Shown: positions 10,982 to 25,364, counted from the first letter of the stretch. The stretch: 64,000 nt of DNA from Microbacterium oleivorans (GCF_001691565.1 NZ_MAYO01000003.1:930001-994000), one strand, 5' to 3'. Numbers and translations are program-made. Notes: generated by a model from the letters alone, not told the origin.

Positions 10982-11641
10982 TCAGACGCCCGTGAGACCC
11001 TCGCCCGTATCGAACGGCGCGTCGAGCGAGCGGGTGAGCTCATCGAGCATCGCCGCGATCTGCGGCTCCACGTACTGCGCGATCGCCGTCTGGATCCTCA
11101 GCCGGTGCCGGAGCAGGAGCGTGCACACCTCGCGCCCGACCATGCTCGCGTACTCGTCCGCGAGCCGGACCTCCTGCCGGAGCGCCGCCTTCGCGTCCTC
11201 GGACAACGGCGGGAGTGCGGGGACAGCGGCATCCGCTTCGTCCGCCATCCCGGCGATCGTGAACAGGAAGGGAGCGCCGGGCACCGGATCGGGATCCATC
11301 GGCAGGCCGTCGAACTCCGGCTCGAGGCCCTCCGAGGGCCGATAGGTGCGGGAGCGGTTGCGGTCGGCCTGCTGGTCGAGCTCGGCCTGGAGCATGGGCA
11401 GATTCCGCGCCGTGTACAGGGCGACAGCGTGGTCGACGATCGTCTTGATCCGGGTCGACAGCCCGTGCTGCACGCCGTGCGGCACGTCGGAACCGAGGCC
11501 CGCCGCAGAGAGGACCGGTGACCCCAGGCACCGGCGGCAGGGGGCCACCCGACCGCGGTGGGTGGCGGGCTCCCAGCGCGGCAACCAGCGCAGCCAGGCC
11601 TCCACGGCCTGGCTGACCTGCGTCTCGAGCGAGCGCTCCAC
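10982..11641 (-). CDS. Hypothetical protein
   Basis: 219-residue soluble protein that I cannot assign. The N-terminus (SLETQVSQAVEAWLRWLPRW) looks helical and is followed by one CRRC motif near residue 35. The C-terminal half (EDAKAALRQEVRLADEYASM and onwards) is long amphipathic helix. No signal peptide or membrane segment is visible. Codon use and GC content match the neighbours, so it is probably a real native gene. Confidence 0.6.
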   Translation of the reverse strand: MERSLETQVSQAVEAWLRWLPRWEPATHRGRVAPCRRCLGSPVLSAAGLGSDVPHGVQHGLSTRIKTIVDHAVALYTARNLPMLQAELDQQADRNRSRTYRPSEGLEPEFDGLPMDPDPVPGAPFLFTIAGMADEADAAVPALPPLSEDAKAALRQEVRLADEYASMVGREVCTLLLRHRLRIQTAIAQYVEPQIAAMLDELTRSLDAPFDTGEGLTGV

Positions 11642-11707
11642 GCGTCCATTGTCGCGGAGACACGGCCCGATCGGGGGTATTTCAGAGCAGCGGGATGCCG
11701 CGGCCCG

Positions 11708-12175
11708 TCATTCGTCGTCCTCGTCGCGCTCCCACGGCCACTCCGGTCGACGGGCGCGCGTGCGATGAAGCGCGATGCCCGCCCAGGCGGCAGCAGCCGC
11801 AGTCGCCCCGAGGACGAGGGCGTACCAGGACAGCGCGAACTCCCCCGCGACGCCGAGGGACGCCGCCGCATCGGCGCCGCCGAGGACTCCCCCGACGACG
11901 ACGCCCAGAAGGTACGCGGCGATCGTCGCGATCATCACCCATGCTGCGGCCGGGTAACGACGGCGACGCACCGCACCGTACTCCGTTCCGGCGAACACGA
12001 CGCCGGACAGGAGCATGGCGGCGATGCCGGCCCCTTGTCCGAGATCGGGCGCCGAGAGGACATCGGTGTTCGTGAGCAGGCTCGTGAAACCGAACCCGCA
12101 GATCGCGAGCGCTGCGAACCCCACCGTCGCGAAGAAGGCGGCGATGGGGGCTGCGACACCGACGGGCTGGTCCAT
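11708..12175 (-). CDS. Four-helix integral membrane protein of unknown function
   Basis: 155 residues with four predicted membrane segments (about 7-33, 46-64, 76-100 and 107-131) and a short charged cytosolic tail ending ERDEDDE. No recognised family. It begins 16 nt after the stop of the larger membrane protein gene at 12192-13250, so the two are probably co-transcribed. Confidence 0.65.
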   Translation of the reverse strand: MDQPVGVAAPIAAFFATVGFAALAICGFGFTSLLTNTDVLSAPDLGQGAGIAAMLLSGVVFAGTEYGAVRRRRYPAAAWVMIATIAAYLLGVVVGGVLGGADAAASLGVAGEFALSWYALVLGATAAAAAWAGIALHRTRARRPEWPWERDEDDE

Positions 12176-12191
12176 CAGCCCCGAGCGTACG

Positions 12192-13250
12192 TCAGTACTG
12201 GTGCAGTTGCGGACCGGCTTCGAGGGTGCGCTCGTACTCGCGCTGCGCCTCGTCGTTCAGTTCCGTCACGCGACGCCCGCGAGCGGAGACCCAGGCACCG
12301 AACCAGATCGTGATCTCGCGACCGAGGACGAAGGCGATGACCGCCAGCGGCGCGAGGAGCTGGTCGCCGACGATCTGGGCTGCCTGCGAGGGCGCGATGG
12401 ACCAGAACGGCGCCTGGAAGAGCTGCCCGAGCAGATGCCCGCCGTAGGCCACGGCGCCGACGAGGAGGCCGAACACGACCCACCGGCCCCACCGTCCGCG
12501 GTTGATGAAGGCACCGAGGATCCAGAACCCGAGGAAGAAGACCACGACGGGCACCCAGAAGCTCCACGTCGTCACGATGTCCACGACGCTCTGGCCGAGC
12601 GCGTTGACGGCCAGACCGTCCTCGAGCGCCTTGAGCCCCAGCGCTGCCGCCAGGTAGAGCACCGCGAACAGCAGAGCTGCGAGGAGTCCGATCGCGCCGG
12701 CCGCACCGCGGTTGCCGCGCGGACGAGGTGCCTCCGGCGCCTGAACGAAGATCGGCTGCTGGGAGTACACGGCGGTCGGAGCAGCAGTCGACGCCGGCTC
12801 ACTCGCGGTGACGGTCGTCGGAGTGTGATCGGCGTGCGAGTAGGCCTCGGTGGCGGCCGACGGAGCGGCGGCATCCGTGCTCACGGACTCGTTCGACCGC
12901 GTCGACGGCGTGGATTCGGCAGGAGCGGTCTCAGCCTCGGGAGTGGCGGGGCGGTAGAGCGGCTCGCTGCTGACGGCGCTCGCGGTGACGGGAGCGTCCG
13001 GTTCGCTGTACTTGCCGTAGTCGATGGACAGGTCCGACCCGCGATCGGTCACGTCGAAGGAGCGGTCACCGCGAGGGCGGTCGTCAGCCGTGCGCGATGC
13101 CGCCTCGGCATCGGCGAGACTGTCGTTGGCACTGCCGACGACATCATCCACGCCGCGTGATCCGTCGGCGGAGGTGTGCTCCTCCACGGGCTCGCCGAAA
13201 GCCGGCTCGGTCGTCTTGTCGTTGCGCTCGCCGAACTGGGGGTCGCTCAT
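12192..13250 (-). CDS. Membrane protein with long disordered N-terminus
   Basis: 352 residues. The first ~175 are acidic, Ser/Thr/Pro/Ala-rich and almost certainly disordered; four membrane helices follow at about 184-207, 230-250, 256-276 and 297-320, then a short charged tail. The ATG at 13250 was preferred to a frame extension 20 codons upstream because GAGGAG precedes it at good spacing. No functional family recognised. Probably co-transcribed with the 155-residue membrane protein downstream. Confidence 0.7.
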   Translation of the reverse strand: MSDPQFGERNDKTTEPAFGEPVEEHTSADGSRGVDDVVGSANDSLADAEAASRTADDRPRGDRSFDVTDRGSDLSIDYGKYSEPDAPVTASAVSSEPLYRPATPEAETAPAESTPSTRSNESVSTDAAAPSAATEAYSHADHTPTTVTASEPASTAAPTAVYSQQPIFVQAPEAPRPRGNRGAAGAIGLLAALLFAVLYLAAALGLKALEDGLAVNALGQSVVDIVTTWSFWVPVVVFFLGFWILGAFINRGRWGRWVVFGLLVGAVAYGGHLLGQLFQAPFWSIAPSQAAQIVGDQLLAPLAVIAFVLGREITIWFGAWVSARGRRVTELNDEAQREYERTLEAGPQLHQY

Positions 13251-13381
13251 TGCCGTGTCACTCCTCACGCAGGGGCGTACGCCGCCGCTGCAGTGAGCGT
13301 ATCCCCGCACGTCACAGGCGCCGCGGAGGCGCCCCGACGTGTCTCGGACGCGGCGCCTCCGGCGGTGCGTATCGTGGAGAC

Positions 13382-13987
13382 ATGGCGAGGCGACGGGCGA
13401 GGATCGGGCGGGCTCTCGGCGCGGCCGCAGCCGTGCTCATGGCTCTGTCCGTCGCGGCCTGCGCGCCCGAACCGGATGCCGCACCTCCGGCACCCACCGA
13501 TGCGGCATCCGCCACGCCCCGCCCCACGCTCACGCCGGTCGCGATCGCCGACTTCCCCTTCGGCCCCTCGACATCCACGACGCCGCTGCCCTCGGACTGC
13601 GAGAGCATCCTGACCCCCGGCATCCGCGCCTCCCTCGAGGGCATTCCGCTGAACGCGCCCGGGATGGGCGGGGGCATCCGCCCCGACAGCAGCCGCGTCT
13701 GCGTGTGGGCGGATCCCGGGGCGAGCCGCACGAGCCTCGTGACCGTCGTCGGGTACTCCCCCGAGCGGGATGCACGCGACGCGCTCTACCTGCTCGGCGT
13801 CGATGACGGCTACCTCTGCTACGAGCCGGACCACGGGCTCCGGTGCGAGAAGAGCGGCAAAGACGCGCTCGGACTCTCGCAGGGACGCACCGTGTTCTGG
13901 CGCGACGGCGTCGCTATCGACACGCAGTACCGCAACCTCGCCCCGCAGGGTTACACCGACGGAATCGTGAAGGCGATCTGGGGCTGA
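13382..13987 (+). CDS. Secreted lipoprotein of unknown function
   Basis: 201-residue protein with a basic N-terminus, hydrophobic core and lipobox SVAAC giving a lipidated Cys27. A proline/alanine/threonine linker leads into a cysteine-containing domain (residues about 70-201). It ends APQGYTDGIVKAIWG, closely resembling the end of the convergent neighbour at 13992-14624 (HPAGYADGVAAAVW), so the two extracellular domains look like distant paralogues. The start has TATCGT eight bases upstream, suggesting a leaderless transcript. The long in-frame extension upstream is rejected because it removes the signal peptide. Confidence 0.75.
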   Translation: MARRRARIGRALGAAAAVLMALSVAACAPEPDAAPPAPTDAASATPRPTLTPVAIADFPFGPSTSTTPLPSDCESILTPGIRASLEGIPLNAPGMGGGIRPDSSRVCVWADPGASRTSLVTVVGYSPERDARDALYLLGVDDGYLCYEPDHGLRCEKSGKDALGLSQGRTVFWRDGVAIDTQYRNLAPQGYTDGIVKAIWG

Positions 13988-13991
13988 CCGC

Positions 13992-14624
13992 TCAGTCCGC
14001 CGCCGCGGGCCACACCGCTGCGGCGACGCCGTCGGCGTAGCCGGCGGGGTGCCACGCCCGCTGCGAGGTCGACACCCACCGCCCCGCACCTGCCTCGATC
14101 GTCTCGATGAGGTCCCCGTCGGTGCGCGTGCAGCGGACGCGGCCCTCCTCGTCGCCGCACGTGAACTTCTTCGTCGGCAACGCGGCCGCGGCGACGGCAC
14201 CCGCATCCGTGGGCACGGTTGCGACGGTCGTCGAGATCTCCCCCTCGTCGGAGGTCCACCGACACGTGAGGACGACAGCCGGTTCGAGCGCTGCCACGAG
14301 ATCCTCCGCCGTCGACACGGGCGGGTCGGTGGACTCGGCGACCTGGGCGCCGTCCGTCCACCGGAGTTCCGCCCACGATGCCTCGTTGTAGAGGTCGCGG
14401 CAGACGCGCGGGCCGTCGCTGGCCGCCGGCGAGGCTCCCGGTGCTCCCGTGTCGGAATCGCCCGCGGACTGCGCGCCGCCACCGGCCTGCGCGACCCACT
14501 GCGTCGCCGCGGGGAAGAGGGGGAAGGCGAGGACCAGCAACGTCACGACGACCGCCGCACTCACGACCCCGACGAACCATGCGAAAACCGAGTTCCGCCC
14601 TGCGACCCGTGCCATGCGTCCCAC
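13992..14624 (-). CDS. Membrane-anchored extracytoplasmic protein of unknown function
   Basis: 210 residues: a short basic N-terminus, one membrane helix (about 13-36), then an extracytoplasmic domain with several cysteines (CRDLYNEASWAEL, VLTCRW, FTCGDEEGRVRCTR) that could form disulfides. The C-terminal HPAGYADGVAAAVW matches the end of the convergent lipoprotein at 13382-13987. The two stop codons are only four bases apart. Function unknown. Confidence 0.7.
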   Translation of the reverse strand: MGRMARVAGRNSVFAWFVGVVSAAVVVTLLVLAFPLFPAATQWVAQAGGGAQSAGDSDTGAPGASPAASDGPRVCRDLYNEASWAELRWTDGAQVAESTDPPVSTAEDLVAALEPAVVLTCRWTSDEGEISTTVATVPTDAGAVAAAALPTKKFTCGDEEGRVRCTRTDGDLIETIEAGAGRWVSTSQRAWHPAGYADGVAAAVWPAAAD

Positions 14625-14661
14625 GGTAGCGGCGCAGCACCGACGCAGAGGTGCGGCAACG

Positions 14662-14698
14662 CCGAAGGCCCCCGGGAACGAGTCCCGGGGGCCTTCGG
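14662..14698 (-). terminator. Terminator after rpoC
   Basis: A perfect 16-bp stem (14662-14677 with 14683-14698) and five-base loop begin 19 nt after the rpoC stop codon. There is no T-run, which is common for GC-rich actinobacterial terminators. Confidence 0.75.
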
Positions 14699-14717
14699 TC
14701 AGACGATCACACCTCGA

Positions 14718-18593
<3,876 letters not shown>

Positions 18594-18634
18594 TGATTCT
18601 CCTGTGTCGGAATTCTGTTCGTTGCCGGTACGGG

Positions 18635-21600
18635 TCAGATCTCGTCGATCGACGTCGACTCGAACCGGGTGGAGATGTTGATGCCGAGCTCTTCCGCTGC
18701 ACGGAAGGCCTCGTCGTCACTGTCACGCAGGTTCACCTCGGTGCCGTCGGCCGAGAGGACCTCGACGTTCAGGCAGAGGGACTGCATCTCCTTCATGAGG
18801 ACCTTGAACGACTCCGGGATGCCGGGCTCCTGGATGTTCTCGCCCTTGACGATCGCTTCGTAGACCTTGACGCGTCCCACGATGTCGTCGGACTTAATCG
18901 TCAGCAGCTCCTGCAGCGCGTATGCGGCGCCGTAGGCCTCGAGCGCCCAGACCTCCATCTCACCGAAGCGCTGGCCACCGAACTGGGCCTTACCGCCGAG
19001 CGGCTGCTGGGTGATCATCGAGTAGGGGCCCGTCGACCGTGCGTGGATCTTGTCGTCGACAAGGTGGTGCAGCTTCAGGATGTACATGTAGCCGACCGAG
19101 ATCGGAGCCGGGAAGGGCTCGCCGGAACGGCCGTCGAACAGCTTCGCCTTGCCGGAGCTGTCGATGAGACGCTCTCCGTCACGGGTCAGGTTCGTGGAGT
19201 CGAGCAGACCTGCGATCTCCTCCTCGAACGCGCCGTCGAACACCGGGGTGGCGACCTTCGTGCCGGGAGCGGCCTCGCGAGCCTGCTCGGGGAGCTTGGC
19301 AGCCCACTCCGGGGATCCCTCGACCTTCCAGCCCTGCTTCGCGACCCATCCGAGGTGGGTCTCGAGGACCTGACCGAAGTTCATTCGACCGGGGATACCG
19401 AGCGGGTTCAGCACGACGTCGACCGGGGTGCCGTCCGCGAGGAAGGGCATGTCCTCCACGGGCAGGATCTTCGCGATGACGCCCTTGTTGCCGTGGCGGC
19501 CGGCGAGCTTGTCACCCGCGGTGATCTTGCGCTTCTGGGCGATGTAGACCACGACGCGGCGGTTGACACCCGAGCCGAGCTCGTCGTCGCCGTCCTCGGC
19601 GTTGAACTCCTTGACGGCGATGATCGTGCCCTGCTCGCCGTGGGGCACCTTCAGCGAGGTGTCACGGACTTCGCGGCTCTTCTCGTTGAAGATCGCGCGG
19701 AGCAGGCGCTCCTCGGCCGAGAGCTCGGTCTCACCCTTGGGCGTGACCTTGCCGACGAGGATGTCACCGGGGCGGACCTCGGCGCCGATGCGGATGATGC
19801 CGCGCTCGTCGAGGTCCTTCAGCAGGTCGGGGCTGACGTTGGGGAGGTCACGGGTGATCTCCTCCTTGCCCAGCTTCGTGTCGCGGGCGTCGACCTCGTA
19901 CTCCTCGATGTGGATCGAGGAGAGGGTGTCGTTCTTGACGAGCTCCTGGCTGAGGATGATGGCGTCCTCGAAGTTGTGACCCTCCCACGTCATGAAGGCG
20001 ACGAGGAGGTTCTTGCCGAGGGCGAGCTCGCCGTCCTCGGTGGCGGGACCGTCGGCGATGACCTCGCCGACCTCGACGCGCTCACCGGCCGAGACCACGA
20101 CGCGCTGGTTGTACGACGTGCCCTGGTTGGAGCGGTCGAACTTCCGGAGGAAGTAGTCCTGCGTGCCGCCCTCGTCGAGCTGGACGGTGACGACGTCGGC
20201 CGAGACCTCGGAGACGACACCGGCCTTCTGCGCCGTGAGGACGTCGCCCGCATCGATGGCGGCGTAGCCCTCCATACCCGTACCGACGATCGGCGACTCG
20301 CTGCGCAGCAGCGGGACGGCCTGACGCTGCATGTTGGCACCCATGAGGGCGCGGTTCGCATCGTCGTGCTCGAGGAAGGGGATGAGGGAGGTCGCGACCG
20401 ACACCATCTGGCGCGGCGAGACATCCATGTAGCCGATCTCGTCGACCGGGAACAGGTCGACCTCGCCACCCTGGCCGCGGCGGGCGAGGATCCGGTCGTT
20501 GACGAACGTGCCGTCGGCGTTGAGTTCGACACCGGCCTGCGCCACGACGTAGTCGGCCTCTTCGGCAGCCGTCAGGTAGTCGATCTGGTCGGTGACCTTG
20601 TTGCCCACCACGCGGCGGTACGGCGTCTCGATGAAACCGAACGCGTTGATGCGCGCGAAGGATGCGAGCGAACCGATGAGGCCGATGTTCGGGCCTTCCG
20701 GGGTCTCGATCGGGCACATGCGGCCGTAGTGCGAGGGGTGGACGTCACGGACCTCGACGCCGGCACGCTCACGCGAGAGACCACCGGGGCCGAGCGCGGA
20801 GAGGCGACGCTTGTGGGTCAGCCCCGCGAGCGGGTTGTTCTGGTCCATGAACTGCGACAGCTGCGACGTTCCGAAGAACTCCTTGATCGCGGCCACGACG
20901 GGACGGACGTTGATCAGGGTCTGCGGCGTGATCGCCTCGATGTCCTGCGTGGTCATGCGCTCGCGGACGACGCGCTCCATGCGGGACAGACCGGTGCGGA
21001 CCTGGTTCTGGATGAGCTCGCCGACGGCGCGGATGCGACGGTTGCCGAAGTTGTCGATGTCGTCGACGTCCAGGCGGATCTCGGCGGCCTTGCCACCGCG
21101 GACGCCGTCGTAGCTGACGTCGCCGCGGTGCAGACGGACGAGGTACTTGATCGTCGCGACGATGTCCTCGACGGTCAGGACCGAGTCGGTCAGCTGCTTG
21201 TCGATGCCGAGCTTCTGGTTGATCTTGTAGCGACCGACCTTGGCCAGGTCGTAGCGCTTCGGGTTGAAGTAGAAGTTGTCCAGCAGCGCGCGGGCGGCCT
21301 CGGCGGCGACCTGCTCGCCCGGACGGAGCTTGCGGTAGATGTCGCGGAGCGCGTCCTCCTTGGTGAGGATCGTGTCCTTCTCGAGGGTCTCCTCGATCGA
21401 GCTGAAGCCCGCGAACTCCTGCATGATGTCTTCGGTCGTCAGGCCGAGAGCCTTGAGGAAGACGGTGACCGACTGCTTGCGCTTGCGGTCGATGCGCACA
21501 CCGACCTGGTCGCGCTTGTCGATCTCGAACTCGAGCCACGCACCACGGCTGGGGATGACGCGAGCCGAGACGATGTCCTTGTCGGACGTCTTGTCGGGGG

Positions 21601-22132
21601 TCTTGTCGAAGTAGACACCGGGCGAACGCACGAGCTGCGAGACGACGACGCGCTCGGTGCCGTTGATGATGAACGTGCCCTTGGCGGTCTGGAGCGGGAA
21701 GTCGCCCATGAAGACCGTCTGCGTCTTGATCTCACCCGTGAGGTGGTTCATGAACTCGGCCTCGACGTAGAGGGGGGCGGCGTAGGTCTTGCCGCGCTCC
21801 TTGCACTCCTCGATGGAGTACTTCTCGGGCTCGAGGTACGGGTTCGTGAACGAGAGCTGCATCGTCTCGCCCAGGTCCTCGATCGGCGAGATCTCCTCGA
21901 AGATCTCCTCGAGGCCGCTGATCTCCGGGACATCGGTGCGACCGGCGGCCTGAGCCTCGGCGACGCGCGCCTTCCACGCCTCGTTGCCGACGAGCCAGTC
22001 GAACGACTCGGTCTGCAGCGCGAGAAGGTCGGGGACCGTCAGCGTGTCGGAGATCTTGGCGAACGAGAGGCGGGATGCTCCGCGGCCGTTCTTGGTGGTG
22101 GTGGTGGAAGTTGCGTTGCGCGCAGCAGCCAA
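18635..22132 (-). CDS. rpoB: DNA-directed RNA polymerase subunit beta
   Basis: 1165-residue beta subunit of RNA polymerase. The rifampicin-binding cluster reads [20 protein letters not shown] and then [10 protein letters not shown], with wild-type residues at the classical Asp, His and Ser resistance positions. Other conserved blocks include [20 protein letters not shown] and the C-terminal [20 protein letters not shown]. First gene of the rpoBC operon, with a strong promoter upstream at 22290-22318. Confidence 0.99.
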   Translation of the reverse strand: MAAARNATSTTTTKNGRGASRLSFAKISDTLTVPDLLALQTESFDWLVGNEAWKARVAEAQAAGRTDVPEISGLEEIFEEISPIEDLGETMQLSFTNPYLEPEKYSIEECKERGKTYAAPLYVEAEFMNHLTGEIKTQTVFMGDFPLQTAKGTFIINGTERVVVSQLVRSPGVYFDKTPDKTSDKDIVSARVIPSRGAWLEFEIDKRDQVGVRIDRKRKQSVTVFLKALGLTTEDIMQEFAGFSSIEETLEKDTILTKEDALRDIYRKLRPGEQVAAEAARALLDNFYFNPKRYDLAKVGRYKINQKLGIDKQLTDSVLTVEDIVATIKYLVRLHRGDVSYDGVRGGKAAEIRLDVDDIDNFGNRRIRAVGELIQNQVRTGLSRMERVVRERMTTQDIEAITPQTLINVRPVVAAIKEFFGTSQLSQFMDQNNPLAGLTHKRRLSALGPGGLSRERAGVEVRDVHPSHYGRMCPIETPEGPNIGLIGSLASFARINAFGFIETPYRRVVGNKVTDQIDYLTAAEEADYVVAQAGVELNADGTFVNDRILARRGQGGEVDLFPVDEIGYMDVSPRQMVSVATSLIPFLEHDDANRALMGANMQRQAVPLLRSESPIVGTGMEGYAAIDAGDVLTAQKAGVVSEVSADVVTVQLDEGGTQDYFLRKFDRSNQGTSYNQRVVVSAGERVEVGEVIADGPATEDGELALGKNLLVAFMTWEGHNFEDAIILSQELVKNDTLSSIHIEEYEVDARDTKLGKEEITRDLPNVSPDLLKDLDERGIIRIGAEVRPGDILVGKVTPKGETELSAEERLLRAIFNEKSREVRDTSLKVPHGEQGTIIAVKEFNAEDGDDELGSGVNRRVVVYIAQKRKITAGDKLAGRHGNKGVIAKILPVEDMPFLADGTPVDVVLNPLGIPGRMNFGQVLETHLGWVAKQGWKVEGSPEWAAKLPEQAREAAPGTKVATPVFDGAFEEEIAGLLDSTNLTRDGERLIDSSGKAKLFDGRSGEPFPAPISVGYMYILKLHHLVDDKIHARSTGPYSMITQQPLGGKAQFGGQRFGEMEVWALEAYGAAYALQELLTIKSDDIVGRVKVYEAIVKGENIQEPGIPESFKVLMKEMQSLCLNVEVLSADGTEVNLRDSDDEAFRAAEELGINISTRFESTSIDEI

Positions 22133-22289
22133 GGGAATTACCTCCGTGAGCCCGGGGAGGGCTGGTTTTCCTTGTCGTCAGGTGGAGTACTCCCGTCCAC
22201 GCCTGCGGCGCGCGCCGACGGAGACCGTCGGGGGCGCAGGCACAAGCCGACCACCATATGAGGGCAAGTAGAGGGGAGCGCAACTACCC

Positions 22290-22318
22290 ACTATAGGCCG
22301 CGCGACGCGCCGTGTCCA
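22290..22318 (-). promoter_or_regulatory. Promoter of rpoBC
   Basis: The minus strand reads TGGACA, a 17-bp spacer, then TATAGT, a near-consensus sigma-A promoter. Transcription would begin near 22283, giving a leader of about 150 nt before rpoB. No rplJL genes lie immediately upstream, so rpoBC appears to be its own unit. Confidence 0.75.
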
Positions 22319-22369
22319 GTCGGATCGTTGACGAGTCCGGCAGGCTGCGGTATAACTCGCGGGCTGCCC

Positions 22370-22960
22370 TCAGTTCCACTGCCAGGTCACGAGGACCGAT
22401 TGCGCGACGGCATCCCGATCAGCCTGCGGGGTGTCGACGTTCGACGCGAACGTGACGATGTAGGTCTGTCCGGCGTTGACGAGATAGAACTGGTCGATCC
22501 GGTACGGCATCTCGCCCTGCTCGACCCGCGCCGTGAGGTGGGCGGACTCGGACCCGGCCGCCGTGATCCGGTCCAGCGCCTCGACCTCGGACGCGCCGGC
22601 CCCCTCGAGCTGAGCGACGCCGGCCTCCTCGACCTGCTCCGAGGTGACCTCTCCGCCGGGCGAGACCAGGATGTTCACGTTGTCGCTGAAGCCGTCGTCG
22701 TCCTGCAGGTCGGCAGCGAAGGTGGTCTCGTCGAACCCGTCCGGAGCGCCGTCCGGGAACCCCCACCCCTCGGGCAGGGTGAGCGTGTACTGCTCGGCCG
22801 TGATGGTGTCCCCGGTCGCCGGGGCGAACTCCGCGGCATCCGTCTCGGGAGCGGGGACGCCGTCGCTCGATCGTGTCGGCGGCGCGGCCTGCGACCCGCA
22901 ACCGGCGAGCCCCAATCCTGCGACGAGCATGAGGGCGACGGAGGCGCGACGAAGGGACAT
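22370..22960 (-). CDS. Lipoprotein with PsbP/LpqN-like fold (predicted)
   Basis: 196 residues with a signal peptide and lipobox GLAGC giving lipidated Cys21. The mature part (YTLPEGWGFPDG, then a long alternating strand/helix region ending AVAQSVLVTWQWN) resembles the Mog1/PsbP-like lipoproteins typified by mycobacterial LpqN; this is fold-level resemblance only. A GTG start seven codons upstream is possible, but the ATG at 22960 gives a more typical signal peptide. Confidence 0.65.
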   Translation of the reverse strand: MSLRRASVALMLVAGLGLAGCGSQAAPPTRSSDGVPAPETDAAEFAPATGDTITAEQYTLTLPEGWGFPDGAPDGFDETTFAADLQDDDGFSDNVNILVSPGGEVTSEQVEEAGVAQLEGAGASEVEALDRITAAGSESAHLTARVEQGEMPYRIDQFYLVNAGQTYIVTFASNVDTPQADRDAVAQSVLVTWQWN

Positions 22961-22987
22961 GCCCGCCAACCTACGCGGCACGGCGCG

Positions 22988-24532
22988 TCAGAGCCGAGGG
23001 CTTGCGCTCCGCAGCAGAAGATGCGACCCCGGCCTCGCCTGCGCGAGTGCCGCCCGTCCCGCAGCGGTGACGACCGCGATGACCGGATATCCGCCCGTCA
23101 CCGGGCCGTCCGGTCCGAGGATCACGGGACGACCGTCGGGCGGCACCTGGACCGCGCCCGGCAGCATCCCCTCGCTCGGGAGTTCGCGGGCCGCGGCATC
23201 CGCTGTCCGTTCCAGGGGAGGACCGTCGAGTCGGATGCCGACGCGGTCGGCTCGGGCATCGACGATCCACCGCGTGTCGAGGAACCCCTGCCGGGCGGCG
23301 GGGGTGAACCAGTCGGCGCGGGGGCCCGCGGCGACATCGACGACGAGGACATCCGGCGGCGGCGTCCACGGCCAGGAATCGATGGGCGGGACCGGATGCC
23401 GCGCGGCATCCGCCGTCGCGACCTCTTCGCCCGCGCGCAGCGGCTCGGCGCCGATGCCGGCGAGCGTGTCGGTGGCCGCGGAGCCCAGCGCGTCGGATGC
23501 GGCGATGCCGCCCCGCACGGCGAGGACGACACGGATGCCGGCGCGGGCGATGCCGATCGTGAGCTCGGCGCCGGCAAGCCACTGGACGGGACGGTAGGGA
23601 TCGACGTCGCGTCCTCCGACTCGGATCGGCGCCCACGCGCCGGTCGCGGCGATCCAGAGATCGCGCTCGGCCACGGCGCGGAAGCCACCGAGGGCGATCT
23701 CGAGGACCGCCGCTCCGACCGGGTTGCCGACGAGACGGTTCGCGGCAGCGAAGGCGGGCTGGTCCGCCGCGCCGGACCGGGCGACGCCGTCGGCGAGCCG
23801 CCCGGGACGACCGGCATCCTGCACCGTCGTGAGGGCACCGGGGTCGGTGACTCTGAACGCGACGGGGCCGGCCGGAGCGGCGGGCCGAGAGGTGCGGGCG
23901 ACGGTCGCCGCGACCGCCCGGCGGAACCGCACCCTCGTGCCGGGACGCAGCAGCACGGGCTCGGGCGCTCCGGGCTCGAACAGGGGTGCGTCCGTCGTCC
24001 CGATGAGCTGCCACCCGCCCGGGGTGTCGCGGGGGTAGGCGCCGGAGAACCTGCCCGCGAGGGCGACCGCCCCCGAGGGCACCCGCGTGCGGGGTGTCGC
24101 GCGGCGGGGCACGTCGAGGTCCCAGTCCTCACTCACCAGGTAGCCGAACCCCGGCGCGAAGCCCGTGAAGGCGACGGTCCATCGAGCCGCCAGGTGGCGG
24201 GCGACGAGCTGTTCCGTCGACAGGCCGAGGAGGGATGCCGTCTCGGCGAGGTCCGCTCCGTCGTAGACGACCGGCACCTCGACCTCATCCGGCGCGGGCG
24301 CGGCGTCCGCCGGGACGCGGGGCGCGGCATCCGTCCCCGTGATCCAGGCGCGGGCCGTCGCGAGCGGCAGGACCGCGGGATCGACGTGCGCGAGCACCGT
24401 CCGCGCCGCGGGCACGAGATCGACGACCCCGGCGGGACGCGTCCCGGCGAGGCGGGCGTGCAGGTCGAGGACGTCAGCGAGCGCGGCGACCTCGACGAGC
24501 AGCGCACTGTCGCCGAAGGGCCGGATCACCAC
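22988..24532 (-). CDS. pxpBC: 5-oxoprolinase subunits B and C fused (PxpB-PxpC)
   Basis: 514-residue fusion. Residues 1-200 are the PxpB/KipI-like domain (RPFGDSALLVEV, GFAPGFGYL, PRRATPRTRVPSGAVALAG). Residues about 215-514 are the PxpC/KipA-like biotin-independent carboxylase domain (DPGALTTVQDAGR, AVLEIALGG). With PxpA they hydrolyse 5-oxoproline (pyroglutamate) to glutamate using ATP. The GTG start overlaps the pxpA stop, giving coupled translation. The ORF stays open upstream, but only this start removes the overlap with pxpA. Bacteria often encode B and C separately; fusion is common in actinobacteria. Confidence 0.88.
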   Translation of the reverse strand: MVIRPFGDSALLVEVAALADVLDLHARLAGTRPAGVVDLVPAARTVLAHVDPAVLPLATARAWITGTDAAPRVPADAAPAPDEVEVPVVYDGADLAETASLLGLSTEQLVARHLAARWTVAFTGFAPGFGYLVSEDWDLDVPRRATPRTRVPSGAVALAGRFSGAYPRDTPGGWQLIGTTDAPLFEPGAPEPVLLRPGTRVRFRRAVAATVARTSRPAAPAGPVAFRVTDPGALTTVQDAGRPGRLADGVARSGAADQPAFAAANRLVGNPVGAAVLEIALGGFRAVAERDLWIAATGAWAPIRVGGRDVDPYRPVQWLAGAELTIGIARAGIRVVLAVRGGIAASDALGSAATDTLAGIGAEPLRAGEEVATADAARHPVPPIDSWPWTPPPDVLVVDVAAGPRADWFTPAARQGFLDTRWIVDARADRVGIRLDGPPLERTADAAARELPSEGMLPGAVQVPPDGRPVILGPDGPVTGGYPVIAVVTAAGRAALAQARPGSHLLLRSASPRL

Positions 24533-25281
24533 GGGGCACGCACGGCGACCCCCGCGGCGTCGAGCGCGGCTCGGACCGCCTCGGCCATGGCGACCGAGCC
24601 CGCCGTATCGCCATGGAGGCACAGCGACGCCGCCTCGACCCGGACCGCCGATCCGTCGACGGCGTCGACCCGCCCCGCGCGGACCAGCGTCACCGCGCGC
24701 GCTGCGACGAAGCCCGGGTCGTGCAGCAGGGCGCCCGGGTCCGTCCGCGGGACGAGTCCGCCCGAAGCGAGGTACCCGCGGTCGAGGAAGGCCTCGACGA
24801 AGAACGGGATGCCGCGGGTCGCCGCCACCTCGGCGATCACCCCCGGCATCCCGAGCAGCGGAATCGGCCTGCCGAGACTCTCGGAGACGTCGGCGACGGC
24901 GTCCGCGACGGCGACGGCCGTCTCGGACGCGGCGGAGACGGCGTGATAGAGCGCTCCGTGCGGCTTGACGTAGCGGAGGTCGGCCCCGGCGCGGACGAGC
25001 GCGGCGATCTGACCCCGGACCTGCTCGCGCAGGAGTGCGGGCGGGACGGCGAGCGCGACGCGGCCGAACCCGGCCCGGTCGACGAAGGAGGGGTGCGCGC
25101 CCACGGCGACGCCCCGCGCCGTCGCCCGACGGACGGCATCCGTCATCGAGGCCTCGTCGCCCGCATGTCCTCCGCACGCGACGGACGCACTCGAGATCAC
25201 CGCGAACATGGCCTCGTCATCGGCGGTCGGCACGCCCTCGACCGTCTCACCGAGGTCCGCGTTCAGGTCGATCGACGCCAT
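24526..25281 (-). CDS. pxpA: 5-oxoprolinase subunit A (LamB/YcsF family)
   Basis: 251-residue LamB/YcsF-family protein beginning MASIDLNADLGETVEGVPTA. It contains the conserved NADLGE, CGGHAGD and VKPHGALYH motifs of PxpA, the subunit that completes 5-oxoproline cleavage with PxpBC. First gene of a two-gene operon; its stop overlaps the pxpBC start. The operon would recycle damaged N-terminal glutamine or glutamate products. Confidence 0.92.
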   Translation of the reverse strand: MASIDLNADLGETVEGVPTADDEAMFAVISSASVACGGHAGDEASMTDAVRRATARGVAVGAHPSFVDRAGFGRVALAVPPALLREQVRGQIAALVRAGADLRYVKPHGALYHAVSAASETAVAVADAVADVSESLGRPIPLLGMPGVIAEVAATRGIPFFVEAFLDRGYLASGGLVPRTDPGALLHDPGFVAARAVTLVRAGRVDAVDGSAVRVEAASLCLHGDTAGSVAMAEAVRAALDAAGVAVRAPW

Positions 25282-25364
25282 GAGGCCACGGTAGCGGCGG
25301 GGCAGGGTGAACGGTGGGCGAAGGATCCGTCAACCCGTAGTGGGCGCGGGGGCCCGGACCGTAG

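Noticed and set aside
9314..11521. 735-codon open frame antisense to the FHA and neighbouring genes
   Set aside because: Arg/Gly/Ala-rich mirror frame overlapping several better supported minus-strand genes.
18635..22132. Checked rpoB and rpsL for drug-resistance substitutions
   Set aside because: The classical rifampicin and streptomycin positions read as wild type.
24533..25177. Extended start for pxpBC
   Set aside because: It would overlap pxpA completely; the GTG overlapping the pxpA stop fits the family length.
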